A stretch of DNA of 64,000 nucleotides from SZUA-100 sp965248135 (GCA_965248135.1 CBDFIN010000012.1:682001-746000), one strand, 5' to 3'. Shown: positions 50,578 to 59,622, numbered from the stretch's first letter. A program made the numbers and translations. The notes: generated by a model from the sequence alone, not told the origin.

Positions 50578-50720
50578 GCATGATTACTTTAAATTGATCA
50601 TGGCTCATCAGGAGCGCACAGCGACCGGCGCCTTTGCGCCGCCCCAGTGGAGGCCCGGGCAACGCCCGCCGTGAGCGAAGAGAGTACTGATCGAATCATT
50701 TCGAAGGTGTCCAGCTATAT
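50578..50720. repeat. GC-rich dispersed repeat, copy 3 (inverted)
   Basis: Reads in reverse relative to the other copies: palindromic end around CATGATTACTTTAAATTG, then GCTCATCAGGAGCGCACAGC, GGCGCCTTTGCGCCGCC, GGAGGCCCGGGCAACGCCC, CCGTGAGCGAAGAGAGTACT and AAGGTGTCCAGCTATAT. It is the compact form, matching copy 4 at 62173 most closely. Confidence 0.85.
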
Positions 50721-50787
50721 GACAGCTGTTTTTGACGTCCGGTCTTTCGCAGCGCTACTGTTGCCAATGCGGCCGATGCTCGCAACG

Positions 50788-51501
50788 TCAGTCGTTGAGC
50801 GAGCATGGCCATGGGGATGGTGTCACCAGACCATTTGGCAACTTGGTATTAGCATCGCCGCATGCCAGTTCAATCTGCCCTTGATCAAGATTTATTACTT
50901 CCGTGAGGTCAACACCTGACAGCTCGGTGCGGTAAAGCCAGGCACTTTTGAAGTCTGCGCCCTTCAAGAGCGCGCCCTTTAAGTCGGCTCTTGAAATATT
51001 GGAGAATTGAAAAGACGCATTGGTCAGATCGGTCTTGACAAAACTGGAGCGTCCCAGTTCGGCCTTCGACAGGATTGCGTTGACCAGAATCGAACCGGAA
51101 AAGTCGGCGCGGAACAAGGCGGCCTTGGAAAAATCAGTGCCGATCAGCCCGGAGCCAGCAAACTTGGTGCGCGTTCCTTCGGCTTTTGAAAGATTAGCGC
51201 CGGAAAGATCTGAACTACTGAAATTGGTGCGCGTCACCATCGCCTTGGACAGATTGGCTTGCTTCAGTCTCGAGTTGCGCACATCTGACCCGGAAAGGTC
51301 TGAGGAGACCAAAATGGCATCGCTGAGATCATAGCTACTGAGAATGACGTTGCGTTTGCGACACTTTGTCCAGTCGACGCCAGGCGCCGGATAGTCGTTG
51401 CAGTGCGCGAAGGCCTGTGTTGGAAACACCAATACCACAACCACCAGGCAAAACTGGCGCAAAAATCCGGCAAAAAATGCCCATGTTCCGCTACGGCTCA
51501 T
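50788..51501 (-). CDS. Secreted pentapeptide-repeat protein
   Basis: A 237-residue exported protein. A signal peptide (AFFAGFLRQFCLVVVVLVFPTQAFA) precedes a short cysteine-containing segment (HCNDYPAPGVDWTKCRKRNVILS) and then about 25 pentapeptide repeats of the A(D/N)LSX type (e.g. SSDLSGANLSKAEG, GADFKSAWLY), which fold into a right-handed beta helix. The last part has two further cysteines. I start at ATG 51501, which has GGAGG 5 nt upstream. The biological role of such periplasmic repeats is unknown. Confidence 0.82.
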   Translation of the reverse strand: MSRSGTWAFFAGFLRQFCLVVVVLVFPTQAFAHCNDYPAPGVDWTKCRKRNVILSSYDLSDAILVSSDLSGSDVRNSRLKQANLSKAMVTRTNFSSSDLSGANLSKAEGTRTKFAGSGLIGTDFSKAALFRADFSGSILVNAILSKAELGRSSFVKTDLTNASFQFSNISRADLKGALLKGADFKSAWLYRTELSGVDLTEVINLDQGQIELACGDANTKLPNGLVTPSPWPCSLND

Positions 51502-51616
51502 AATTACCTCCAGCATTGTCGGCTTTTCAACATTAGCGTTCAAATATCATCATGCAAGTAAATCTAATTTGCTTGCTTGTGAGTTAATCCAAGGGAAGTT
51601 AATATTGAAATCCGGC

Positions 51617-51643
51617 AAAAAAACGGGGAACAATCGCTCCCCG
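51617..51643 (-). terminator. Rho-independent terminator of the pyrimidine-transport operon
   Basis: Stem CGGGGA / TCCCCG (51624-51643) with an 8-nt loop; on the minus strand it is followed by seven T (51617-51623). It lies just downstream of the ABC binding-protein gene that ends at 51669, so it marks the 3' end of the large minus-strand operon. Confidence 0.85.
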
Positions 51644-51668
51644 AATTCACATCATCATGTTTTGACGA

Positions 51669-52655
51669 TTATTTGATCATGTCGGTAATTTTCGAGGTCC
51701 AGGCTCCTTCTGGCTTTTTGGTGATCACCGGATCAGATCCACCCTTCATCAGGGTATCGACCGTACGTTCGGCAGCTGCCACGTCAAGTGAACCATCAGA
51801 ACCTGCGGTGAGCTTGTTGATTTCACCCATCATGCGTTTTTGATGCGCTTCGGTCTGTGCGCCGGTGGCATCATTTTCAAGCACGATTTCGGCAGCCGCG
51901 TCCGAATTGTCGCGCGCCCAGGCCCAGCCTTTCATCGAGGCTTTGACAAAGCGTGCAAGCTTGTCGACCATCGCGGCATCCTCGAGGCTACTCTCCAGCA
52001 CATAGATGCCATCTTCAAGCGTCGACACACCTTCATCTTCATACTTGAAGGTGATCAGCTGATCGGCGGAAAGGCCGGCATCAATAATTTGCCAATACTC
52101 ATTGTAGGTCATGGTGGAAATGCAATCAGCTTGCTTCTGCAGCAGTGGATCGACGTTGAAGCCCTGTTTCAGCACGGTGACGCCGCCGGCGCTGCCATCG
52201 GTCTTGATGCCGAGCTGGCTCATCCATGACAAAAACGGATATTCATTGCCGAAGAACCACACACCAAGCGTTTTATCTTTGAAATCCGCAGGTGAGGTAA
52301 TGCCGGTTTCCTTGCGGCAAGTCAGCATCATGCCAGAACGTTTGAACGGCTGGGCAATGTTGACCAATGGTACGCCCTTTTCGCGGGTGGCCAGCGCCGA
52401 AGGCATCCAGTCGAGCACCACATCGGCACCACCGCCGGCGATCACCTGTGGCGGCGCAATATCCGGGCCGCCGGGTTTAATTTCAACATCAAGATCAACC
52501 TCGTCGTAAAAACCCTTGTCCTTGGCGACGTAATAGCCGGCGAACTGGGCCTGGGTTACCCATTTAAGTTGCAGGGTAAGCTTGTCTTTGGCAAGCGCTG
52601 TACCCGCCATTAACGACATCGCAAGACCCATGGTCAGTGCAATAGTTTTCTTCAT
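51669..52655 (-). CDS. ABC transporter substrate-binding protein, NMT1/ThiY-like (pyrimidine uptake)
   Basis: Periplasmic binding protein, about 328 residues, with signal peptide (MKKTIALTMGLAMSLMAGTALA) and the NMT1/THI5-like domain (LTLQLKWVTQAQFAGYYVAKDKGFYDEVDLDVEIKPGGPDI). GGAG lies 6 nt before ATG 52655. It is the last gene of an operon with two permeases, an ATPase, dihydropyrimidinase and a carbamoyl amino acid amidohydrolase, so uptake of a pyrimidine or hydantoin is likely. The domain is also used for thiamine-precursor binding. Confidence 0.88.
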   Translation of the reverse strand: MKKTIALTMGLAMSLMAGTALAKDKLTLQLKWVTQAQFAGYYVAKDKGFYDEVDLDVEIKPGGPDIAPPQVIAGGGADVVLDWMPSALATREKGVPLVNIAQPFKRSGMMLTCRKETGITSPADFKDKTLGVWFFGNEYPFLSWMSQLGIKTDGSAGGVTVLKQGFNVDPLLQKQADCISTMTYNEYWQIIDAGLSADQLITFKYEDEGVSTLEDGIYVLESSLEDAAMVDKLARFVKASMKGWAWARDNSDAAAEIVLENDATGAQTEAHQKRMMGEINKLTAGSDGSLDVAAAERTVDTLMKGGSDPVITKKPEGAWTSKITDMIK

Positions 52656-52710
52656 TCTATTCTCCCTTTTCAAATTGGTGGGCCACTGGGCACCACCATT
52701 GGTTTTGGCC

Positions 52711-53664
52711 CTATCGGTATGATGGATGCCAGAATGTTAGTCTTCTTTCTATCAGGCTGACAAGCCCGTAAAACAATGAGCCGGCAAGCGCCGCCATTGC
52801 AATTTCTGCCCAAACCATGTCGACATTCATACGGCCGACTTCGGTTGATATGCGAAATCCCATGCCGACAATAGGTGTGCCGAAAAACTCCGCCACGATG
52901 GCGCCGATCAGTGCCAGCGTGGAATTGATTTTCAAGGCATTGAATATAAACGGCATCGCCGCCGGCAGGCGCAACTTGAACAAGGTCTGCCAGTAATTGG
53001 CCGCATAGGTGCGCATTAAATCGCGCTCCATGTTGCCGGTTGTCGCAAGACCCGCGACAGTGTTCACCAGCATTGGAAAGAATGTCATGATGATGACAAC
53101 AGCCGCCTTCGACTGCCAGTCAAAGCCAAACCACATCACCATGATCGGCGCGGTGCCGACAATCGGCAGGGCGGCGACGAGATTGCCAACCGGCAACAGG
53201 CCCTGGCGAAGAAAAGGTGAACGGTCAACCAGAATGGCGATAATGAAGCCGGTGCCACATCCGGCCACATAGCCGAACAGCACCGCCTTAAGAAAGGTCT
53301 GCTGAAAATCAGCCCACAACGTCGGCAACGATGAGGCAATGCGCGCAGCGATCTGGCTGGGTGGAGGCAAAAGCACCGAGGGAACGCCAAGCCCGCGGGT
53401 TAATACTTCCCACAGGAACATCAGCGTGAGACCGAAAATGAGCGGAATAAGTAGATTAACCGGCCAGCTGACGGCTTTCAGCCTGAAACGGGCATTAGCC
53501 AGGCGGTTGATCATGAACCAGGCAAGCAGCCAAACGGCGATCATGCCGATCCAGCCCGGCCACGCCATGCCTTCTTGCTTTAGATGGGCGAAGACAAACA
53601 CGGAGAGCGGCCAGATCAGCAGGGCGGCCAGTGCGGCCGGTATCAGTTTGGTGCGGATCGTCAC
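52711..53664 (-). CDS. ABC transporter permease
   Basis: BPD-type permease, 317 residues, about seven hydrophobic segments. The EAA-like loop reads MERDLMRTYAANYWQTLFKLRLPAAMPFIFNALKI. It overlaps the upstream permease by 4 nt, so the two are made together and probably form a heterodimer. N-terminal two helices are an extension not seen in the partner. Confidence 0.9.
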   Translation of the reverse strand: MTIRTKLIPAALAALLIWPLSVFVFAHLKQEGMAWPGWIGMIAVWLLAWFMINRLANARFRLKAVSWPVNLLIPLIFGLTLMFLWEVLTRGLGVPSVLLPPPSQIAARIASSLPTLWADFQQTFLKAVLFGYVAGCGTGFIIAILVDRSPFLRQGLLPVGNLVAALPIVGTAPIMVMWFGFDWQSKAAVVIIMTFFPMLVNTVAGLATTGNMERDLMRTYAANYWQTLFKLRLPAAMPFIFNALKINSTLALIGAIVAEFFGTPIVGMGFRISTEVGRMNVDMVWAEIAMAALAGSLFYGLVSLIERRLTFWHPSYR

Positions 53665-54536
53665 TGCGTCATCCCCATGCGTTTGAGAACGATGCGGTCG
53701 ATCACCCCGATCAGCCAGACTAGTGCCGCTGCCAAGAATGCCGCGACAAAGAGCGCCGACCAGATCTGGATGGTCTGGCCGTAATAGGAGCCGGCCAACA
53801 ACCGGGCGCCAAGCCCGGCGATCGCACCGGTTGGCAGTTCGCCGACAATGGCGCCAACCAGAGAAGCGGCAATCGCCACTTTGAGCGAAGTGAAAAGAAA
53901 CGGCGCGGAAGACGGCCAGCGCAATTTCCAGAAAACCTGCGCACGGCTGGCATTATAGGTGCGCATTAGATCAAGATGCATCACATCGGGCGAGCGCAGA
54001 CCCTTGACCATGCCGACGGCAACCGGGAAAAACGACAGATACATCGAGATAATTGCCTTGGGCAGCAGGCCTGAAATGCCGACGGCGTTCAGTACCACAA
54101 TGATCATCGGTGCAATAGCCAAAATAGGAATGGTCTGGCTGGTAATGATCCACGGCATCAGGCTCTTGTCCATCGTGGCCGAATGGACAATTCCAACCGC
54201 CAAAAGGACGCCCAGCATGGTGCCAAGAACAAATCCCAAAAGGGTGGAGGAAAGGGTTATCCAGGCGTGATAGACGAGGCTGCGCTTGGAAGTGATTTTC
54301 TTTCCGACCGTGGTCTTCCAGATTTCGGCAACCACCTGATGCGGCGCCGGCAACACCGGGCGCTTCTGCGCCATGGTGTTGGGCAGGATTTGGCTGAATG
54401 AAATTTCCTTGCCGGCGCGTTCTGCCTGATCGCGTTCAAATGGCGCGTTGAGAATGACCACACAAATATACCAGATCGCAACAATCATTGCGGTTACAAC
54501 GAGAACGGGAAACGTGCTGCTTCGGAAGAAATTCAT
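53661..54536 (-). CDS. ABC transporter permease
   Basis: Second BPD-type permease, 291 residues, with the EAA loop MHLDLMRTYNASRAQVFWKLRWPSSAPFLFTSLKV. Paralogous to the neighbouring permease. Its start overlaps the small 62-residue gene by 4 nt. Confidence 0.9.
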   Translation of the reverse strand: MNFFRSSTFPVLVVTAMIVAIWYICVVILNAPFERDQAERAGKEISFSQILPNTMAQKRPVLPAPHQVVAEIWKTTVGKKITSKRSLVYHAWITLSSTLLGFVLGTMLGVLLAVGIVHSATMDKSLMPWIITSQTIPILAIAPMIIVVLNAVGISGLLPKAIISMYLSFFPVAVGMVKGLRSPDVMHLDLMRTYNASRAQVFWKLRWPSSAPFLFTSLKVAIAASLVGAIVGELPTGAIAGLGARLLAGSYYGQTIQIWSALFVAAFLAAALVWLIGVIDRIVLKRMGMTQ

Positions 54537-54721
54537 GCAACTTTTCCTGTGGGAATCAAGCGACAGAAGACCTCATCCAGTCCGTCATCGCTGTTTCCAA
54601 AATCGGCCCTGATCTCACCATATTGTTCTATGGCAACCATGTTCAGGTTTCCAAATGGATGATTTCGGTGGACATCATCAAGGATGGCATCCCGAACCAC
54701 CAGTTCTAAACTATTCGTCAT
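54533..54721 (-). CDS. Small conserved-looking protein within the pyrimidine ABC operon
   Basis: A 62-residue soluble protein (MTNSLELVVRDAILDDVHRN...) whose start overlaps the ATPase end by 11 nt and whose stop overlaps the permease start by 4 nt. Such tight double overlap argues that it is translated. I do not recognise a family; it has no cysteine motif or membrane helix. It could be a regulatory or accessory peptide of the transporter. Confidence 0.65.
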   Translation of the reverse strand: MTNSLELVVRDAILDDVHRNHPFGNLNMVAIEQYGEIRADFGNSDDGLDEVFCRLIPTGKVA

Positions 54722-55493
54722 AGCTGTGTCCCTGGCGCAGCCCTTCGCGCACCTGATGGGCTATGTCTAGAAACGCCGGAGTTTCGCGGATTTCCAGTGG
54801 CCGCTCATCACCAAGATTACTGTCGATAATCTCGTGGATGCGCCCCGGCCTTGGGCTCATCACCACGATCTTGGTCGACAAAAACACCGCCTCGGGAATT
54901 GAGTGGGTGACAAACACCACCGTCTTTTTGGTCTTGGCCCAAAGCAGCAATAATTGCTCGTTAAGATGGTCGCGAACTATCTCGTCAAGCGCGCCGAAGG
55001 GTTCATCCATCAAAAGCATGTCGGGTTCAACAGCTAATGCCCTTGCAATCGAGGCGCGTTGCTGCATACCGCCGGAAAGTTGCCAGGGAAATTTCTTCCC
55101 GAAACCGGCCAGATTGACCAGTTCCAGATTGCGGTCAATGCGTTCCTTTTGTTCCTGCTTTGAAAGCCCCATCACTTCCAGTGGCAAGGCGACATTGCGC
55201 TCAATGGTCCGCCACGGATAAAGCCCTGCTGCCTGAAAGACATAACCATAGGCCCGATTAAGACGCGCCTGGCGCGGTGTGCCGCCTTCGACCGTAATAT
55301 TCCCGCCGGTTGGTTGTTCAAGATCGGCAATGACCCGTAAAAGCGTGGTCTTGCCACAGCCGGAGGGGCCGATGAAGGAGACAAATTCGCCTTGTTTGAT
55401 ATCAAGATTGATATCGGAAAGCGCATGCACCGGACCGTCATTGGTCTCAAACGTCAGCGAAAGATTTTGAGTGGAAATGATCGAAGTGGTCAT
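54711..55493 (-). CDS. ABC transporter ATP-binding protein
   Basis: A 260-residue ATPase of the nitrate/taurine/ThiZ type. Walker A GPSGCGKTTLL, Q-loop YVFQAAGLYPW, signature LSGGMQQRASIARAL, Walker B MLLMDEPFGALD and the switch VTHSIPEAVFL are all intact. It energises the two permeases encoded downstream. It lies 6 nt after the dihydropyrimidinase gene, linking uptake and catabolism in one operon. Confidence 0.93.
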   Translation of the reverse strand: MTTSIISTQNLSLTFETNDGPVHALSDINLDIKQGEFVSFIGPSGCGKTTLLRVIADLEQPTGGNITVEGGTPRQARLNRAYGYVFQAAGLYPWRTIERNVALPLEVMGLSKQEQKERIDRNLELVNLAGFGKKFPWQLSGGMQQRASIARALAVEPDMLLMDEPFGALDEIVRDHLNEQLLLLWAKTKKTVVFVTHSIPEAVFLSTKIVVMSPRPGRIHEIIDSNLGDERPLEIRETPAFLDIAHQVREGLRQGHSYDE

Positions 55494-55499
55494 CTCGAC

Positions 55500-56957
55500 T
55501 TATACACCACTCGCCGGAATACCAGTCCGTTGCACTTTGCGTGGGGCGGTGACTTCCTTCCAGGTGGAAAGGGCGGTGTTGACCGCCTGGAACGGTTCGC
55601 GGGCAACGAATTCGCCATGGCCCTCACGGGTTTTAACCTCGCCTTCCTCAATCGCCAGTTCGCCGCGGGTCAGGGTAAAGCGCGGCAGGCCTTTGACGTG
55701 CTTGCCCTCAAACACATTGTAATCAATGGCCGACTGCTGGCTTGCAGCCGTAATGGTCTTTTCGCGCGTCGGATCCCAGACGACGATATCGGCATCGGCT
55801 CCCGGCACGATGGCGCCCTTTTTGGGATAGATATTGAGGATCTTGGCAATATTGGTCGAGGTGACGGCGACGAATTCATTCATTGTCAGCCGACCGGTTG
55901 AAACCCCATAGGTCCACAACAACGGCATACGGTCTTCAAGCCCGCCGGTGCCGTTGGGAATTTTAGTGAAATCGCCGACACCGTTGCGTTTTTGCTCGGT
56001 GGTGAAGGCGCAGTGGTCGGTCGCCACCACCTGCAGCGAACCGGCTGAAAGCCCGGCCCAGAGCGAATCCTGATGCTGTTTGTTGCGGAACGGCGGCGAC
56101 ATCACCCGGCGGGCCGAATGGTCCCAGTCGGCATTGGCATATTCGCTTGCATCCAGGGTCAAATGCTGGATCAGCGGTTCGCCATAGACCCGCTTGCCGT
56201 TTTGCCGGGCGCGGCGGATCGCCTCGTGCGATTCTTCACAAGAGGTATGAACCACATAAAGCGGCACACCGGCCATATCGGCAATCATGATCGCCCGGTT
56301 GGTTGCTTCACCTTCGACCTGCGGCGGACGGGAATAGGCGTGCGCTTCAGGCCCGTCATTGCCTTCCGCCAAAAGCTTCGCTTGAAGCTGCGCCACCACG
56401 TCGCCGTTTTCCGCATGCACCAGCGGTAATGCGCCAAGTTCGGCACAACGCTGGAACGAGGAATACATCTCGTCATCATCGACCATCAGCGCGCCCTTGT
56501 AGGCCATGAAATGTTTAAACGTGTTGATGCCCCTTTGGCGCACCACCTGCTCCATTTCATTAAACACCTGCTCGCTCCACCAGGTGATCGCCATGTGGAA
56601 GGAATAGTCGCAATTGGCGCGGGTCGATTTGTTGTCCCACATCTGTAAGGCTTCGAGCAGCGACTGGCCGGGGGCAGGAAGGGCAAAATCTACCACCATG
56701 GTGGTGCCACCGGAAAGTGCCGCGCGGGTGCCCGATTCAAAGTCGTCGGTCGAATAGGTGCCCATGAACGGCATTTCCAGATGAGTGTGCGGGTCGATGC
56801 CACCGGGCATGATAAAACAACCGGTCGCATCCAGCACGTGGTCAGCACCGCCAAGATTCTCGCCGATGGCGTGAATTTTGTCATGCTTGACATGGACATC
56901 CGCCTTGTAGGTGCGGTCGGCCGTGACAATGGTACCGTTCTTGATCATTTTGCTCAT
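55500..56957 (-). CDS. hydA: Dihydropyrimidinase
   Basis: Opens the ring of 5,6-dihydrouracil or dihydrothymine to N-carbamoyl-beta-amino acids, second step of reductive pyrimidine breakdown. The 485-residue amidohydrolase has the metal ligands in GGIDPHTHLEMPFMG, the carboxylated lysine in INTFKHFMAYKGALM, histidines in PLVHAENGD and YVVHTSCEES, and the catalytic ATDHCAF. All are intact. The following and preceding genes supply transport and the next hydrolysis step. Some relatives act on hydantoins. Confidence 0.93.
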   Translation of the reverse strand: MSKMIKNGTIVTADRTYKADVHVKHDKIHAIGENLGGADHVLDATGCFIMPGGIDPHTHLEMPFMGTYSTDDFESGTRAALSGGTTMVVDFALPAPGQSLLEALQMWDNKSTRANCDYSFHMAITWWSEQVFNEMEQVVRQRGINTFKHFMAYKGALMVDDDEMYSSFQRCAELGALPLVHAENGDVVAQLQAKLLAEGNDGPEAHAYSRPPQVEGEATNRAIMIADMAGVPLYVVHTSCEESHEAIRRARQNGKRVYGEPLIQHLTLDASEYANADWDHSARRVMSPPFRNKQHQDSLWAGLSAGSLQVVATDHCAFTTEQKRNGVGDFTKIPNGTGGLEDRMPLLWTYGVSTGRLTMNEFVAVTSTNIAKILNIYPKKGAIVPGADADIVVWDPTREKTITAASQQSAIDYNVFEGKHVKGLPRFTLTRGELAIEEGEVKTREGHGEFVAREPFQAVNTALSTWKEVTAPRKVQRTGIPASGV

Positions 56958-56969
56958 GGAGTAAATCCT

Positions 56970-57881
56970 TCAACTGCATTTGAACCGCAGAACAGGTGCC
57001 CAACGGTTCGATTTATTTTTCGTGATTTTGAGAAGTGTTACGAAGCAATTGGTTGAGAGTTTAGCTCGCTTTCCGAGGCTCAACTGTATCTCGCTTCCAT
57101 TTATAATTATGTTTGTATGCGGATATGGGCCAGCGTTGTAAACCCGTCGAACAACAATAATTGCCTTGCTTTTGCATTGATCAACAAAATTACCGACATC
57201 AACAAGAATGGATTGACCAGATCGAACGCACATAGATTTTGAATCAGGTTTCTTTGCTGTGGAATTATTGCCAGGACTTTTTTTCTGGATAAGCTGATTG
57301 TTCAGCCGGGAAATTTTGTTAAGCAGTTCAACATTTTCGGCTTGGATTGCAGTTCGAGCATTTTCATGTTTCTTGATACTTTTCCTTATTGCTTCGTTGT
57401 CGCGTACAAAGCCGTCACGTTCCTGTTTCCACTGCTCCAAATGATGTTCAAGTTTGGATATGGCCGCATATTTTTCCTTCTTGGTTTCGTTTAACTGATG
57501 ATCCATTTCCATTTGTTCTGATATGAATCGAGTTCGCTGCATGGATAGCTTACGGGAGTTTTGTTTTTTCAAAGTACTCAACTCTGCACGAGCAATTTGC
57601 TCTGCATCACGTGCTTGCTGAAGCTCGACTCGAATTTCTTCGAGCCGTTGACTAATTATGGTCCTATCTGAAATCTCTTGGCGTCCCTTTTTCAAGCCTG
57701 CCTCATAAGCATCAGTTCCCTTTTTGGCGCTTTTTTTCACTTCAGCAAGAATTCCGTCAGCATATGCTGTTACTTGCACATTCTTGATGTAACCATCCCA
57801 TTTGTCTTCGGCATAGGCGATAATACCAACAACAGTCCCTAGCGCCGCCAGAACGGCGCCTGCTCGGACAATTAACGTCAC
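56970..57881 (-). CDS. Membrane-anchored coiled-coil protein of unknown function
   Basis: About 303 residues. One N-terminal membrane helix (RAGAVLAALGTVVGIIAYA) is followed by a long charged coiled coil (residues about 70-230, e.g. ISQRLEEIRVELQQARDAEQIARAELSTLKKQ) and a C-terminal beta-like region with three cysteines (CVRSG, DQCKSK, FKCS-stop). It starts with GTG 57881 overlapping the amidohydrolase stop (GTGA). Its lower GC and lysine-rich composition differ from the operon, and it has no link to pyrimidine breakdown, so it may be a later insertion. I do not recognise the family. Confidence 0.75.
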   Translation of the reverse strand: MTLIVRAGAVLAALGTVVGIIAYAEDKWDGYIKNVQVTAYADGILAEVKKSAKKGTDAYEAGLKKGRQEISDRTIISQRLEEIRVELQQARDAEQIARAELSTLKKQNSRKLSMQRTRFISEQMEMDHQLNETKKEKYAAISKLEHHLEQWKQERDGFVRDNEAIRKSIKKHENARTAIQAENVELLNKISRLNNQLIQKKSPGNNSTAKKPDSKSMCVRSGQSILVDVGNFVDQCKSKAIIVVRRVYNAGPYPHTNIIINGSEIQLSLGKRAKLSTNCFVTLLKITKNKSNRWAPVLRFKCS

Positions 57882-59125
57882 CCGACAATCTCCGCTGTTT
57901 CCACCACCGCGTGAAACAGCACATCGGCGCCGGCGGTGGCCCATTCCTTCGAAATATCCTCCGCCTCGTTGTGCGACAGGCCGTCGACGCACGGACACAT
58001 GACCATCGCCGTCGGTGCCACATGACTTACCCAGCAAGCGTCATGGCCAGCACCGGAAATGATGTTACGGTGGCTATAGCCAAGCCGGTCGGCAGCATTG
58101 CGCACTGCGGCGACGCAATTGTCGTCAAATTTGACCGGATCAAAGCCGCCGACCTTTTCGATTTCCAGCCCCAGGCCCATATCCGCGCAAATTTCTTTTG
58201 CCGCAACCGCAAGGCGCTGCTCCATGTCTTCGATCACCGCCAGTTCAGGTGAACGTAAATCAACGGTGAATACCACCTTGCCCGGAATGACATTGCGCGA
58301 ATTCGGATAGATATCGATATGACCGGCAGCGCCAACGGCATTTGGTTTGTGCGACCAGGCGATCTCGTCGACCTTTTCCAGGATACGCGCCATGCCAAGA
58401 CCGGCATTCTTGCGCATCGGCATCGGCGTCGAGCCAGTGTGGCTGTCCTTGCCGGTTATGGTAAGTTGTGTCCATGAAAGGCCCTGGCCGTGAGTAACCA
58501 CCCCTATTTCCTTGCCCTCAGCCTCCAAAATCGGCCCTTGCTCAATATGCAACTCGAAAAAAGCGTGCATCTTGCGGCTGCCAACCTCTTCCTCGCCGCG
58601 CCAGCCGATGCGCTTTAATTCATCACCAAATTTCTTGCCCTCGGCATCCTGGTGGTTATAAATCTCCTCCTGATCAAGCACACCAGCGAATACGCCGGAT
58701 GCCATCATGGCAGGGGCATATCGCGTGCCCTCCTCGTTGGTCCAGTTGGTAACAACAATGGGATGCTTGGTCTTGATGTCGAGATCGTTCAGCGTGCGGA
58801 TTATCTCCAGCCCGCCAAGCACGCCCAGAACACCATCATATTTGCCGCCGGTCGGTTGGGTGTCGAGATGGGAACCGACATATACCGGCAAGGCACTGGG
58901 GTCTTCGCCTTCACGGCGGGCAAACATTGTCCCCATCTGATCAAGGCCCATGGTCAGACCTTCCGCCTCGCACCATTTCTGGAACAGCGACCGACCCTCG
59001 CCATCCTCATCGGTGACAGTCTGGCGGTTGTTGCCACCGGCCACGCCGGGGCCGATCTTGGCCATTTCCATCAGCATGTCCCAAAGGCGGTCACCATTGA
59101 CCTTGTGATTGCTTTTTAGCGCCAT
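57878..59125 (-). CDS. N-carbamoyl-beta-alanine / N-carbamoyl-L-amino acid amidohydrolase (M20 family)
   Basis: Zn-dependent hydrolase of 415 residues that would remove the carbamoyl group from N-carbamoyl-beta-alanine, releasing beta-alanine, CO2 and ammonia: third step of the pathway. M20/allantoate-amidohydrolase motifs are present: VGSHLDTQPTGGKYDGVLGVLGGLE (metal ligands), TNWTNEEGTRYAPAM, FELHIEQGPILEAEG and SGAGHDACWVSHVAPTAMVMCPC. All ligands appear intact. Related enzymes act on allantoate or hydantoin products; the neighbour dihydropyrimidinase favours the pyrimidine role. Confidence 0.9.
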   Translation of the reverse strand: MALKSNHKVNGDRLWDMLMEMAKIGPGVAGGNNRQTVTDEDGEGRSLFQKWCEAEGLTMGLDQMGTMFARREGEDPSALPVYVGSHLDTQPTGGKYDGVLGVLGGLEIIRTLNDLDIKTKHPIVVTNWTNEEGTRYAPAMMASGVFAGVLDQEEIYNHQDAEGKKFGDELKRIGWRGEEEVGSRKMHAFFELHIEQGPILEAEGKEIGVVTHGQGLSWTQLTITGKDSHTGSTPMPMRKNAGLGMARILEKVDEIAWSHKPNAVGAAGHIDIYPNSRNVIPGKVVFTVDLRSPELAVIEDMEQRLAVAAKEICADMGLGLEIEKVGGFDPVKFDDNCVAAVRNAADRLGYSHRNIISGAGHDACWVSHVAPTAMVMCPCVDGLSHNEAEDISKEWATAGADVLFHAVVETAEIVG

Positions 59126-59137
59126 GTGATGGCCTCC

Positions 59138-59456
59138 CTAGTTCAGGTTTTTCAATATCCCGAATAACGTGTCAAAGATAAAGTCGATCTCGCTCTTGTC
59201 GATAATCAACGGTGGCGAAAGGGCGATGATATCGCCGGTGGTGCGGATCAGCAGCCCCTTGGCAGTGACCCATCTGAAAGGCCGGCGCATAGTCCAACTC
59301 TTCAGCCTGCTGGGCGATCGCCCTGACAATTCTTGGCCGCCGGTGGCCGGCATTGACACACCACAACCCGGGCGTCTGCTTGAATTGCCGGTTCGCCGTA
59401 ATCGGCATCCAGAAACTTTCAAGCGAGTTGGGCTTCGCCACTGGTTGGTTTGACAT
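59138..59456 (-). pseudogene. Omega-amino acid (beta-alanine) - pyruvate aminotransferase, heavily deleted
   Basis: The remnant begins at ATG 59456 with MSNQPVAKPNSLESF and NRQFKQTP, the normal start of class III omega-aminotransferases, then jumps to GLWCVNAGHRRPRIVRAIAQ (about 30 residues lost). It continues to APAFQMGH and then joins, out of frame, to the protein's last part KGLLIRTTGDIIALSPPLII. Thus some 340 residues including the PLP lysine are gone. This was the last enzyme of the pyrimidine pathway, turning beta-alanine into malonate semialdehyde. It heads the operon just downstream of the RutR-type operator. Confidence 0.85.
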
Positions 59457-59558
59457 GCCGGTCACTCCCTCGGTTTGCCAAAACACATGTGGATCAGGCC
59501 GTGCCTGTAACCCGGCAGGGCCTGGCCATGTTCAATCGGCATTTTGAGAATAACATTC

Positions 59559-59574
59559 TTGACCATATGGTCAA
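59559..59574. promoter_or_regulatory. RutR-type operator
   Basis: The perfect palindrome TTGACCATATGGTCAA matches the known RutR consensus TTGACCAnnTGGTCAA. It lies between the divergent aminotransferase/pyrimidine operon (minus) and the tandem TetR genes (plus), 49 bp from the TetR start, so it probably controls both directions. RutR is released by uracil or thymine. Confidence 0.88.
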
Positions 59575-59622
59575 GAAATTTCTTTTGTACTATACTCAGA
59601 CATTCAACTGGGATTTTGCCAT

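Noticed and set aside
50246..50674. 142-codon plus-strand frame near the cyclase start
   Set aside because: Antisense to the cyclase gene and ending in translated GC-rich repeat; a shadow frame.
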